The notes beneath the pieces were generated by a model. It was not told where the DNA came from and searched no databases. It saw only the letters and a program-made list of their open reading frames with translations. A DNA stretch of 64,000 nucleotides, taken from positions 62,001 through 126,000 of the forward strand of contig JAPDOI010001717.1 of the NCBI GenBank assembly GCA_029168955.1, given 5' to 3'. This DNA comes from Aplectana chamaeleonis. Its lineage: Eukaryota > Nematoda > Chromadorea > Rhabditida > Cosmocercidae. Positions 10,521 through 20,787 of the stretch are shown piece by piece (positions within the stretch are counted from its first letter, which is position 1; the number at the start of each line of letters is the position of its first letter). The position numbers and the translations under genes were made by a program.

Positions 10521-11984
10521 TACTTCTGCCACCTCGGGACGTAGTTTTTTCGACCTCTCCCACCCTCCGAATCAACCGTCCGACATGAAATTGTCTGTGT
10601 TGTAGCATATGTGTATAGTCCACCGTTTAGACCGAACAGCAGTTCTCATTGCCTCGGTTCAAATCAATTACACTGACTTCTCCTTCAAAGGAGTGTAGTG
10701 CAATTCCATCATACGTCATTTATCCGCCACCGAATAACTCTCCCGCTTGCTTTCCATCATTTAAACCTCTTCCTTTTTCACGTCATCCGTACGTTCGAGC
10801 CATTTGTTCATTTTCTGTTTAAAGTAGGCTCCATAGTTTCGTCATGATCCAACAGGTTGTAAATGTTCACCAAGTTTCTCTCTCGAACAGAAAATAGGGC
10901 TGACCGCTCGCAACAATAGGACCGACCGCGGGATCGGCGACGTTCCGACCGCATCATTGCGAGCGTTCCGACCGGTATTCAGCCGCGGTCAGTACGAAAT
11001 TGAGCGCGTTCCGAGCGCAAATCTGCATCACGGCGCTTTGCGTTCGGACCGCGGGCAAGTATGATATCACGGCGCCTTTCCGATGGGAGGGGCTCAGAAC
11101 AGCGCAATACGCCATCAGGGGATCTTACAGCCATGGTGCCCACTACTGTCTATTACAGTATGAAATAGCCAGTACTGGATATCACGATTGGGGGACTCGA
11201 TGCTAGCGTATTGCATAATAACATAACACGAAAATGATAAAACACAAATTTATTACCAAATTAATCACTTGATGGTACATCAGTTAGTAATGAAACGATA
11301 ATTGTGAAACAAATTGTGTCTGTTCACAATAATGGCTAACGGTTATACATAAAAATATGCAACGAAATACATTACATGATCGAGTTCACAAGTTTCCAAA
11401 TAATGACTTCAAATACTCGAATAAAAAAAACGAATTCGAAGTATGGGCAATTTGGATTTCAGAATCCGAAAATAGTGCACATGGATGTGATTATAAATGT
11501 CAAATATTCGAAAAACAAGTGAAAATAAATTTTAGTAACTGAAAACGTATTTACTCGAACTGCGAATTCCCTTTTTGTGTCCTATCCAGTCAAAAAGATT
11601 CATATTTTGAATGTTATTACTGTAAAAATCTAATCCGCATTCATTTATTGTGCTTCCACGCTGTCACATGAAAATTATGTTTCGAACAACACGGCTTCCA
11701 ATTATTTCAAATAATCTTTCAAAAATTGTGAACCCTAAAAATAAAACTTTTACAGCGCACAAAAGTGAAGTCATCAAAACTGAGAACCCAAGTGGTAACT
11801 GATCAATGTTTTCCAAGGACACATACCCAGAGCGCGTTTAAAAAATATAGCTAACTATAAGACTGACTTCACATTCGAGGTTCCCTACAGCAAAGAAGCG
11901 AAATCGATATCATCAAACGAGATAATGGTAGTAGGGCATGTTATAAGGCTAGTAGAACTTACAAATATCTCCCCATGTGAAACT
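10520..11984. other. Mostly unassigned; GCGGTC-repeat element end at 10897-11060
   Basis: At about 10897 the sequence AATAGGGCTGACCGCTCGCA begins a cluster of GACCGCGG/GCGAGCGTTCCG words reaching about 11060. The inverse GCGCGGTCAGCCCTATTCTG lies at 16360-16378, so these are ends of one repeat family. From 11060 to 11984 the DNA is AT-rich and I recognise nothing in it. Confidence 0.4.
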
Positions 11985-12137
11985 AAGTGGGCATCTACAA
12001 AACCCGCACTAAGTTTTGTAAAAACGGGGAGCATCTGGCAAACTTGGCAAAAAAACGTCCGATGCATGTAACTTTTTTGAATAGTGATTCTTTCGAATTC
12101 TGAAAACGTTAACATATTCGCAGATAAAAAAAGCTAG

Positions 12138-12591
12138 TTAAACGCAGCGTTCACGATGATCATCCTCGTTGACTTTCCACAGTGGAATGTTAGGCGAGAA
12201 GGATCCTAGGCTCCCAGTGTCGAAAGAACGGTAGAAAACGAGCCAGGAGCGGCAAAATAACGGCTGAAAACAATCGTTTTGGTGCCCCAGACACGCCTGT
12301 TGCCCCAGATCCGCCTCTCGGAATGAACAAATGAAGGCTCAGATTACAGGAATTATCAAGTCAAGGAAGTGCTGATAAGTGAGCTGTTTGCTTCATTGCA
12401 CTGATAGGTATCATCCTTCTAGCGGTCAATTTCTCCACGCTCAAAAATCAACGTAAACAAGGGAGGGCCTATTTTGGCTCAAAAACGCGTCTTTCGTGTC
12501 CTTGTTAAGCATGCCTTGCTATATAGGGCACCAGACTTTCTGTAAACCGTGGAGATATTAGAAGTGAAAGTTATCGTGAACACTGCCTTTC
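12138..12591. mobile_element. TTAA-type MITE, AGGCAGTGTTCACGAT subfamily
   Basis: The left end is TTAA then ACGCAGCGTTCACGATGA, and the right end is TATCGTGAACACTGCCT followed by TTCA, a decayed TTAA. The termini match those of the better preserved element at 20788-21247. No coding sequence is seen inside. Confidence 0.6.
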
Positions 12592-12595
12592 ATTA

Positions 12596-13095
12596 TGCGA
12601 CTTTTAGGCCGAAGATCCCTAAATTCGCTGTTTTTGAAGGAAATAGTTTTTTCAACAGTTTTTCAAAAGCATCGCGCGCGGCAAAATGCGGCGAAACTTT
12701 GAGCTGTATTTGTAAAAGTAATGGAAGAGCAATCTGTATGCTTTCTTCATAAATTAGGTGTAAATGAGAGAATCTCAAGGTTTGTTTGGGTTGAATTTTC
12801 GAAAACTTTCAAAAGTCCGGGGTTCTCGCAACAAAACTCCGACTTTTCATGTAGTTCTCAAGCGTGTTTAATGAAGGATTTCGAGGATTCAGCCAACACA
12901 AACCTCGAGATTCTCACCTGCACCTAATTTATGAAGAAAGCATACAGATCGCTCTCCCATTACTCTTGCAAATACTGCTCAAAATTTCGCCGCACTTCGC
13001 AGCGCACGAGGTTTTTATAAATAATCGCAAAATAAATTTCTTTCAAAAACAAAGTGATTTTAGGGATAGTCGGCCCACAAGTCGCATATTTAAGT
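12596..13095. mobile_element. Near-perfect palindrome (foldback), about 500 bp
   Basis: Arms about 12600-12830 and 12870-13090 pair. Shared blocks include GCGGCGAAACTTTGAGC, GTATGCTTTCTTCATAAATT and CTAATTTATGAAG, with the outer word ATGCGACTT and its inverse. Both strands therefore translate into the same short peptides, so the small ORFs here are not genes. Confidence 0.7.
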
Positions 13096-13249
13096 AGCAA
13101 TTTCATGTGTGGGTATGACAGCGTTTTCAGTAGTCAAAAAAGTCTTCCTTCAAAAAAGTTACATGCAATAGACGTTTGTTTGCCAAGTTTGCCAGATGCT
13201 CCCCGTTTTTACAAAACATAGCGCGGGTATTGTAGGTCTCCCATTCTTG

Positions 13250-14026
13250 CCGTTTTTCTCAGCCAGTTTTTGTCGATACATTCCACAAAATGATGACTTT
13301 TCACTTCGAAAGGCTGGAGTAACCGATCTTGGAATGCACGGAACATTGTTATTGAAATAACACTTTAATCAGCCAAATTGGAAGACACTCTCTAAATATT
13401 GAACAATTTGTGAATGTTATAGGTACAATACCGCCGCTATCTAAGGGTAAAAAATATGAGAAGTGGGCAACGAAAGGCTTACATCAAAGTTTGGCATCAT
13501 TTTTGAGTGCTGAATATTTAAGTCCCGCCTAATACCTACAACTGTCACAGCAAATTTCTGAAAAAAAATAGTCGGGGAGAATCTATAGTCCCGGAAAGTG
13601 TTACAGACCTAGCTTTGCTACGACGGCCTCTCCAAAGGTAGTGCGCAGAAACTTAACGGGATCATCGTACTGTAGTGCAGCATTTCCTAGAAAAATAATC
13701 TCACTGGATTCAACTGTTAAACCGTAACACAAAACGCATACCTCGCTTTGTAGTCTCCGATCTGTTCCATCTGGTTTTCCGCGTCGTCGCTTCGAGCCTT
13801 CCCATGCGAAATTTCTTAGAAATTTCTGGAAAAAAGAACCTATTCAAGTCGCAAACGTCGTGAACCTATGTTGCAAACGCAGATTTATCAGTTGGTTGTG
13901 TTGAGACTGTAGCCACAAATATGAGAGTAGCTTGTTATTGAAAAAGCTGTTTTGTGAATTCCATGTCAAGTGTACACACTATGCACATTTTATGCATACA
14001 TTAAGATGTTAAAACTTCTTTTCAAC
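13250..14026. other. Unassigned AT-rich sequence
   Basis: I see no gene, repeat or element end here. The DNA is AT-rich with stop codons in every frame. Confidence 0.4.
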
Positions 14027-14030
14027 TTAA

Positions 14031-14485
14031 AGGCAGCATACACGCTCGTAAACGTGGTTGAGATAACTACGTGAATCGAACCGTATGGCTTACAACATGA
14101 TGCTTACGCATTTTGAAGTGTCAAAAACGACCCACAATGCCGTTACACGAGTTAGAAGTTGGCCCCGCCCTGTATTTTCACGCCCCCTGTATTTGCCCTT
14201 TTCCTCCAACGCAGGGTTGCTGGGCCATCTTCGCCGTCAGTGACGTGTGTGGTTCACTTGTTAGGCAATCTACCAACAGTACCGACGGTGAATATGACCC
14301 AGCAACCTTGCGTTGCAGGAAAAGGGCAAATACAGGGGGCGTGAAAATACAGGGCGGGGCCAACTTCTAACTCATGTAGCGGCATTGTGGGTCGTTTTTG
14401 ACACTTCAAAATGCGTAGGCGTTGTAATCTGAGCCATACCATTCTATTTCCGTAGTTATCTCGTTTACGAGCGTGTATGCTGCCT
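14031..14485. mobile_element. Palindromic TTAA-type MITE
   Basis: TTAA (14027-14030) is followed by AGGCAGCATACACGCTCGTA and AACGTGGTTGAGATAACTAC, and the right end is the inverse, ending GTATGCTGCCT at 14485 before a decayed TTCA. The two halves are nearly exact inverse copies. This is why both strands show an almost identical 61-residue reading frame (14159-14344 and 14178-14363). A second end, AGGCAGCAGACACGCTC, starts immediately at 14490. Confidence 0.8.
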
Positions 14486-14489
14486 TTCA

Positions 14490-14760
14490 AGGCAGCAGAC
14501 ACGCTCAAAAACGTTGTTTGGATAACCACTGGGGTCGTATGGCCCCTACTAGAACGCTCGTGCCGTTGGAAGCGTCGAAAACTAGTCTAAACTACTAAAT
14601 TTGAGCAATGCAAGTCGAAAAATTTCGTCAACCCCGCCCACGAGCTTCGACAACCCCGCCTTCACATACGAACTCGTCCAGATTGATTCTTTGAATACAG
14701 CCACTGTGGCTGGTTTTTGAAGCTTACAAATAGGTGAGCGTTCTAGTACAGGCTGCAGGA
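14490..14760. mobile_element. Second TTAA-type end with inverted GAACGCTC words
   Basis: AGGCAGCAGACACGCTCAAA abuts the preceding element. TACTAGAACGCTC near 14547 recurs inverted near 14735. The right terminus was not found. Confidence 0.4.
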
Positions 14761-14779
14761 GTCTATCGGCTCCGCAATC

Positions 14780-15900
14780 TCAAGTCTATCAGCTTTGCAC
14801 ACCTACAACGTCGCTCCAAATTTTTTCTCAAATCCCAAAGCACTTGTTTGCTGTTGTGCGTACTCCTGACTAAGCTCCTCCCACTTTTCGGAACATTAAA
14901 AACACTCCTTAGGAACCCTTACACACATCCAACGACAATGCTTACCTTATTTCAACTTCTACGCACTTTTTGCCCTTGTGCCCTGAAGCCCCGCCCACTT
15001 TCGGTACATTTAAAACTTGCCTCCGAAGCCTTCACACACCTCCAGCCTGATTCCCCACACTTTTCCAAATTTCAAAGCATTTTCTTGCCGTTGTGCGCAC
15101 TCCTTCCGAAGCCCCGCCCACTTTCCGGAACATTGAAAACTTGCTTTCGAAACCCTTGCATACCTCCAGCGCTGATCCCAACACTTTTTCGAATTTCAAA
15201 GCATTTTCTTGCCGTTGTGCGCACTCTTGACGAAGCCCCGTCCACTTTCCGGAACATTGAAAACTTGCCCTCGAAGCTCTCACAGACTTCCAGCCTGATT
15301 GCCCACACTTTTTTCGAATTTCACAGCACCTTTTTGCCGCTGTTCGCACTCCTTCCGAAGCCCCGCCCACTTTCCGGAACATTGAAAACTTGCTTTCGAA
15401 ACCCTTGCATACCTCCAGCGCTGATCCCAACACTTTTTTCGAATTTCAAAGCATTTTCTTGCCGTTGTGCGCACTCTTGACGCAGCCCCGCCCACTTTCC
15501 GGAACATTGAAAACTTGCCCTCGAAACTCTCACAGACTTCCAGCCTGATTGCCCACACTTTTTTCGAATTTCACAGCACCTTTTTGCCGCTGTTCGCACT
15601 CCTTCCGAAGCCCCGCCCACTTTCCCCCCCATTGAAAACTTGCTTTCGAAACCCTTGCATACCTCCAGCGCTGATCCCAACACTTTTTTCGAATTTCAAA
15701 GCATTTTCTTGCCGTTGTGCGCACTCTTGCCGAAGCGCCGCCCTCTTTCCGGATTATTGAAAACTTGCCCTCGAAGCTCTCACAGACTTCCAGCCTGATT
15801 GCCCACACTTTTTTCGAATTTCACAGCACTTTTTTTGCTGCTGTGCGCACTCCTGTCCAAGCCCCGCCCACTTCCGGTCAATTTCCTTTGACACCTTTAG
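14780..15900. repeat. Satellite of about 125-bp monomers with a 250-bp dimer
   Basis: The motif CACTTTCCGGAACATTGAAA recurs with ATTGA at 15132, 15256, 15381 and 15506, a spacing of 124-125 bp. Two monomer types alternate, one with CTTGCTTTCGAAACCCTTGC and one with CTTGCCCTCGAAGCTCTCAC, so the higher-order unit is about 250 bp. About nine monomers are present. The left units (before 15000) and the last unit are more diverged. Long ORFs on both strands here follow from repetition without stops; the period is not a multiple of three. Confidence 0.85.
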
Positions 15901-16150
15901 GGCTTCCTACTTGTTTCCCTCAAAGCTACCCACCCAACTGAATCCCTACACACCTTTTACAACATTCTGCACATGCCTTCATCAACCGACGGTCAACACC
16001 CGTTTTCAATAAGTATTATACTTAATCTTGTTAATAACATAGCGTAATCAACGCAGGTAATCATAAAAAGGGGTGTACACTCAGGAGACACAAGGGGAAT
16101 ACAGAACCATACAGTGGAAAGCAAGAAAAATAAAGGAAGATATTAAAAAA
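15901..16150. other. Unassigned
   Basis: Nothing is recognised between the satellite and the GCGCGGTC repeat. Confidence 0.3.
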
Positions 16151-16460
16151 GCGAGATGACACGGAAACTGGTGTCCTCGCCGCTACACACCATGCATTTT
16201 CCCTCACGTCTGCGCGCGGTTGGTCCTAAAGTCGCGCGGTTTCTGCCCTCTTCGCAAAGTTGCGCGCGGTCCGAACGGAAAGAGGTGGGAGCCGTGAAAA
16301 GGGCAAAAGTGGTCGGAACGCTCGCAACTTCAAGATCGTACTGACCGCTTGCTTTGCGCGCGGTCAGCCCTATTCTGTTTTTTTGCGAGCGGTCGAAACG
16401 GGTCTTGCGCGCGATCGGTACTAAGGACGTAAACTTGCGCGCGGTCAAGCCTATTTCCTG
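16151..16460. repeat. GCGCGCGGTC-word repeat element
   Basis: GCGCGCGGTC or a close variant appears at least six times (for example near 16214, 16263, 16358, 16438). GCGCGGTCAGCCCTATTCTG is the inverse of the end at 10897, and the right edge has CGCGGTCAAGCCTATTTCCTG. It is probably a non-autonomous element or a composite of one. No ORF is supported. Confidence 0.45.
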
Positions 16461-16840
16461 TCCGAGCTACTGGTTGTTCTCCTTCCCTCTTAACCTGGAG
16501 TTTTAATATCTCTGCACTGGTTTCACTTAATATGTCATGTCAGTTGTTGTTTTAGGCGGGGTGGACTCAAGTATTGGCGAAGTAGAGGACATACCGTCCT
16601 GGGATTCCATAATCCTCGTTTGGTTGGTTGTATCCTCGCTCGCCAGCACTGGAAAGTCGGCACCACCGCCTGGAAGTAAAGTTTATGCCCGATTACGAGC
16701 GACAACAACTACTGCAGTTCAAGATCACGAGATACAGCTGGCCTAAACCAGGTCAGAGTACACGGGTAGACGAAGCTGGATTAATAGTTTATCCTTATCG
16801 ACTTCCAAATAAATATGATGGTTAGCAGATGATGATGATG
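16461..16840. other. Unassigned
   Basis: No gene or repeat is recognised. A short (GAT)n run at 16827-16841 lies at the inferred outer end of the LTR. Confidence 0.35.
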
Positions 16841-16931
16841 ATTATCGAGGGGTTCGCAGAGCAGCAAGATCGATGTTCCTTCAGAGGAGCGAGACGACAG
16901 CCACGACGAGGCCCCGCAAACTCACCGACCG

Positions 16932-16937
16932 TTTATT
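16932..16937 (-). promoter_or_regulatory. AATAAA polyadenylation signal in the LTR
   Basis: AATAAA on the minus strand, within CAATAAACGGTCGG, downstream of the TATA box. It is consistent with the end of the R region. Confidence 0.45.
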
Positions 16938-17226
16938 GATTACACTCACCGAGCAGTCGCCTGCGGACGGTGTCGAGGGGCAGGAGTGAAATCCTCTATC
17001 GCTCTCGATCTCTCTCCTAGCAATCAATCCGAGCACCACGGAGATCGCTAAGATAAAACTGGCCTCCGGCCCAGAGCACTAAGACCCGTCAGCTATGAGC
17101 TGAGATTGGGTTTCTCCTCTGCTGTTCAGGCTGTCCGCCTAGCTGCACGCCTTTTCTCCGACCGAGAAGACACGACAAGCCCTGGGAAGACAAAGGCTCA
17201 GAAGACTACGCCGACCGCGAATGGCT

Positions 17227-17240
17227 GGCTTATATATGCC
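17227..17240 (-). promoter_or_regulatory. TATA box in the LTR
   Basis: GGCATATATAAGCC on the minus strand, in GC-rich surroundings, is placed as expected for the U3 promoter of the LTR described above. Confidence 0.5.
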
Positions 17241-17615
17241 TGGCTTGGCTCCTCCCCTCTCCGCAGCTAACACGTGACGCCCCGACCGAGCTGTGCTCCT
17301 CGTCACTGGCTGTGGCCTCGCCTTCCTCGATTGATTGGGGGCGGGGCGCCGCTGTGCCAACCCGTCATGCCACTGCACATGACGAAATAAGGGTTACAAT
17401 GCGGGAGTACAATAATACGGCCTTTGCTGACCTCAAAGAACATAATCAGAATGAGGAGCCACTAAGCTACAAATGCAACGAGTCGGATGATATCATGAGA
17501 AATAACAAAATAAGAACATTACAACATCATAACAGATACATAACCTTGTTAAACAACACACAACTAGGCAGGAATATAACCAGTATCACTGATGTATATC
17601 CATCTAAACATGACA

Positions 17616-17629
17616 TCTCCCACCTCTCC
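17616..17629 (-). promoter_or_regulatory. Polypurine tract
   Basis: GGAGAGGTGGGAGA on the minus strand lies between the Gag-protease stop codon (17677) and the first TG of the inferred LTR. This is the position where plus-strand DNA synthesis of an LTR element is primed. Confidence 0.55.
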
Positions 17630-17676
17630 AAAAGGCTGCTCCACTTAGCCGATCTTACATACACCATAGCAGACCA

Positions 17677-20019
17677 TTAGTGACGACCACCGAATAAACC
17701 ATTAGCATACGAGTCACGCCGAGCAAAAGCTTCTCCGTGCCTATGTTCATGCCGAGCTGGTGTCCTGTGTCGGTGCTGCCACTCAGACGATCTTTCACGT
17801 TCACGCCGGATCGGTGTCACGTTACGATGCTGCCGCCCTGGTGCTCGTTCACGTTTGCGCCGAACTGGTGTCCTGTGTCGGTGCTGCCACTCTGTCGATC
17901 GCTTACGTCCGCGCCGAACTGGAATCACGTCCAGGTGCTGTCGCTCAGCCGATCGTTCACGTTCCTGACGAACGTACCGACCTAATGACTCGGAGCGTTC
18001 ATGCCAAATCGGAGATCTCTCACGACCATTCTGTCCTGTCGGGCTGCGTTGCTCCTCTTGAGCTGCCGGTCTGTTTCGTCGAACACGATGTGTAGACCAG
18101 TTACGCCCCCTCCGAAATGCCGGTTCTTGGCGTTCCATTAGTGCAGTCGATTCATGGCCCTCACTCCGAGCTGTCGACCCCTTGCGCTTATCCCGAAGCG
18201 TCGATACTGGGCTTTCGAAACGAGCCGTTGCCGCCTGGCGCTCAAGTCGAGCCGCCGATGCGCGGTTGTCGCTCCGAACTGTCGATTCTTGGCGCTGAAA
18301 CCGTGCCGTTGACCCTGAGCGCTCAACACGAACCGCTGATCCTTCGCACTCACGCCGAGCAGTCAGCCCTTGAAGCTTAGGCCGAGCCGTAGATCCTTGA
18401 CGCTCAGGGTTAGCCGTCGATTCCTGACGCTCAGGCCGAGCCGCTGATACGCGATTCTCGCTCCAAACTGTCGACCTGCTCCTCTCGACCCGAGGCGGTG
18501 ATCTACCGTACTCAATCGGAGCTGTCGATTTCGGGTGCTCGTCTAGCCAACTGGTTTGTTGAATGATGCGCACCTCCCTCTCGTCGCCCAGACGAGCTCG
18601 TGGAATGAAGGTTCGTGTCGTCGTTCGTCTTACTTTCCTTGTGTTACGCTTCGCACGAAATCTGGCAGCCTGCCTTGTTGCCTTGCTGCCGTCTTCCACG
18701 GGTGCTGGATTGAATTTAATCTCTATGCCTAATGCCGATAGTGCGTTGGTTCCGAGGAGAATTGTCTCATCGTCGGAGTGCATCACATGAAGTTGGGCTC
18801 TGGCCTCGCGAGCGCCTTTAACCCTGACATTGACTGCAATCCGCATTAGAAACTTCATCGAATTTCCCGACGCGTCGTATATCCCCTCACCTTCCGGTTC
18901 TCCTAGCATGGTTACCAACCGATCTAGGTCTGCTCCTTGCTCTTGAGCTCGTTGTAGCACCGAAACCGGTATGATGGAGATAACTGATCCTGTGTCGATC
19001 AACGCCTGGCTAGGCGCGCCGAACACTTCCACGTCGCAATAGCATGGTTTCCCATATGCTTTCGTAACCACAGCGTGATTCTTGTTGACATTCTTGCACC
19101 AAGACCGTAGACGCGTAGAAAACGACGTCCGTTCATGACGATGCCTTTGTCCTGAACCACTCTGTTGGTTAGTATCGTTCCTCTCCTCCTTCACATGTGA
19201 CTTCTTCGGGCAAGCGTTCTGCAGTTGACCTTCCTCACCGCACTGAAAGCATGTCCTTGGATTGTCCTTCGGATTAGGTGTGGTCTGATCCTTGCGCAGC
19301 CCACCACTCTCACCGGTCCTTGCCCTGCGATTGACCTCTGTGTGTGCATTAGTGCGCTCTAACCGTAGAGCCACCTTCCGCACTTCATCGAACACTGTGC
19401 CATCCGGGGCATCCAAAGCTGCCAGCATGTAGTACGAGTCGGGCCACTCACGTAGACATTCATACAGCTTACTTCCCAATTGGAAGTCGGGGCACCCCTC
19501 CGGTACCATCCGTTTCGCTATCCTTCGAAGTCGACAGCAGAAGTCGAAGATAGACTCATCACTGCTCTTCCTCAGATTCTTCCAGTCTGCTTCAGCCCTC
19601 AATCGTTCGCCTGGCGTATGCTTCGCATCTCTTAGCTCCTTCACAATGTCATCGAACGATTTCCCTCGTCCATCATCGGGTAGGTTCCGCATGTGTGCCT
19701 GTGCCGATCCAGCTAGATGGTTGAGGAGTATATCCCTTCTGTCAGCATCTGTCCATACCGAACTGGGGTACTTCACATCCAAGGCTCTCAGAAACTCACT
19801 GAGTGAGCCTTTACCATCATACTTCCTGACTTCGGCCACTGACTGCGCTTTAAGGACCTCCTTAAGCGTAAGCAAAACCTCGCTAGCCGTGCCGCGTTCC
19901 ACTACGGATGGGGATCTGCACCGTTCTAGCGAGCCGCTATCAATGGATGAATTGTTGGTCCAACCTGGTCGCTGTGGGGAACCCAAATTCAACGATGTCG
20001 TTGACGATCGTGGCGACAT
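17677..20019 (-). CDS. Gag-protease polyprotein with Arg-rich repeat tail (Ty3-type LTR element, no pol)
   Basis: A 780-residue open frame. Residues about 60-200 look like a retrotransposon Gag capsid (LSEFLRALDVKYP, ILLNHLAGSAQAHMRNLP, SIFDFCCRLRRIAKRM). At about 257-270 there is a zinc-knuckle-like CFQCGEEGQLQNAC, in which the usual His is Gln. An aspartic protease follows with catalytic ALIDTGSVISIIP near 338-350 and ILLGTNALSALG near 423. From about 513 the protein is a charged tail: some fourteen 9-residue repeats (ERQGSTARP-like), then units of about 19 residues (SSEWQHRHRTPARHE-like). No reverse transcriptase, RNase H or integrase follows; the polypurine tract and LTR begin about 50 bases after the stop. 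It would assemble particles and process Gag, needing pol in trans (inference). The frame has no breaks, unlike every other element here. A domesticated Gag gene is the alternative. Confidence 0.8.
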   Translation of the reverse strand: MSPRSSTTSLNLGSPQRPGWTNNSSIDSGSLERCRSPSVVERGTASEVLLTLKEVLKAQSVAEVRKYDGKGSLSEFLRALDVKYPSSVWTDADRRDILLNHLAGSAQAHMRNLPDDGRGKSFDDIVKELRDAKHTPGERLRAEADWKNLRKSSDESIFDFCCRLRRIAKRMVPEGCPDFQLGSKLYECLREWPDSYYMLAALDAPDGTVFDEVRKVALRLERTNAHTEVNRRARTGESGGLRKDQTTPNPKDNPRTCFQCGEEGQLQNACPKKSHVKEERNDTNQQSGSGQRHRHERTSFSTRLRSWCKNVNKNHAVVTKAYGKPCYCDVEVFGAPSQALIDTGSVISIIPVSVLQRAQEQGADLDRLVTMLGEPEGEGIYDASGNSMKFLMRIAVNVRVKGAREARAQLHVMHSDDETILLGTNALSALGIEIKFNPAPVEDGSKATRQAARFRAKRNTRKVRRTTTRTFIPRARLGDEREVRIIQQTSWLDEHPKSTAPIEYGRSPPRVERSRSTVWSENRVSAARPERQESTANPERQGSTARPKLQGLTARRECEGSAVRVERSGSTARFQRQESTVRSDNRASAARLERQAATARFESPVSTLRDKRKGSTARSEGHESTALMERQEPAFRRGRNWSTHRVRRNRPAAQEEQRSPTGQNGRERSPIWHERSESLGRYVRQERERSAERQHLDVIPVRRGRKRSTEWQHRHRTPVRRKRERAPGRQHRNVTPIRRERERSSEWQHRHRTPARHEHRHGEAFARRDSYANGLFGGRH

Positions 20020-20454
20020 CTGGTGATGGTCGTTGCCCTATTTACAAACTTTCATTTACCAAGATTATTTATTACAAGAAACAAAATTCAGTAAAACCCT
20101 TATTCATGAACATATATCAGTTAATTATAAACACCATAATTTTATAAACATGCCGCGCATGTCCACTTTCACCTCCTCCTTTATGTGGTTAACTCCTGAA
20201 AATTTTATAAAATTTTAACATTTCAACCTCAAAATAACTATTTAAGTTTTCATTACATCGCATTCCATTCTTATGATAATTATAGTGCTTTTTTCATGGC
20301 GCAACAAACGACGACGACCGGGGGTTGGGTGCCGGCCAAATTTTCAGTGTCAATTTTATGGTTTTCAACCTCATAGCCCACCCCCCCCCCTCCCCGGATC
20401 ACCGGAGCTCAGTCCCCCCACTGTGAGGCCTCACACCTCGCGCCGTACCCTGAC
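20020..20454. other. Upstream of gag; no 5' LTR found
   Basis: AT-rich DNA with no similarity to the LTR at 16840-17615, so the 5' LTR is missing, too diverged, or beyond an insertion. On the minus strand TTTGTAAATAG just before the coding region could act as a splice acceptor. At 20390-20455 there is an inverted copy of the dispersed repeat at 6172. Confidence 0.45.
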
Positions 20455-20461
20455 CCTGAAA

Positions 20462-20690
20462 GGATAAAGTTCTCTGCGGATATCAATTACTCTGGGGATG
20501 CGCCACACATTCGACTTCCATCCAGAATTGCAGAGGCTTTTGCATGTGTATTGGGCCTATACAATGACTTGCGGGTGCCTTCCAATGTTCAGGTCGGCGT
20601 CCTTATCCTCCGAGGCAAGAGACAGTGCCGCCTCTTGCCACTGCCCTACACGCGCCTTTGATACTAGACGAATTAGTTCAAATAATGAAA
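20462..20690 (-). mobile_element. tRNA-derived SINE, copy B
   Basis: On the minus strand from about 20658 the sequence GTAGGGCAGTGGCAAGAGGC resembles the tRNA A box (TAGCTCAGTGGTAGAGC). Further matches to the copy at 31605-31845 are AACATTGGAAGGCACCCGCA with AGTCATTG, and GTCGAATGTGTGGCGCATCC. The B box is degenerate. Confidence 0.5.
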
Positions 20691-20787
20691 GAAAAGTTGT
20701 CAGCGAGACTATGAAAGCCGAAATGTGATTTGCCTCAAACGCACAACGCGACCGCCGCGTTCACCCACTTCTGTCCGCCTTACTTAA

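Larger units (their letters stand above)
11985..13245. mobile_element. Outer inverted repeat enclosing two further foldbacks
   Basis: Sequence at 11985-12110 (TTTTGTAAAAACGGGGAGCA, TCTGGCAAACTTGGCA, CATGTAACTTTTTTGAA) is repeated inverted at 13125-13245. Between these arms lie a TTAA-type MITE (12138-12591) and another palindrome (12596-13095), which suggests sequential nested insertions. Confidence 0.6.
16840..17615 (-). repeat. Probable 3' LTR of the Gag-protease element
   Basis: On the minus strand this segment begins TGTCATG directly after a polypurine tract. It contains a TATA box (GGCATATATAAGCC, 17227-17240) and about 295 bases further down an AATAAA signal (16932-16937), the order expected of U3-R-U5. 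The outer end, placed near 16840, is a guess because no second LTR was found for comparison. Without that comparison it could also be a host-like promoter region. Confidence 0.55.

Noticed and set aside
14159..14363. Two small ORFs giving almost the same 61-residue peptide on opposite strands
   Set aside because: They are the two arms of one palindromic MITE.
14734..15480. 248-codon ORF on the 125-bp satellite
   Set aside because: The unit is not a multiple of three and ORFs appear on both strands. It is satellite DNA without a conserved frame.
14780..15900. 125 bp as a trimer of the 42-bp unit
   Set aside because: No internal 42-bp periodicity or sequence similarity within the 125-bp monomer was seen.
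20290..20312. TGGCGC after CA as a primer-binding site of a plus-strand LTR element
   Set aside because: No LTR pair or coding region in that orientation was found. A single short match is not enough.
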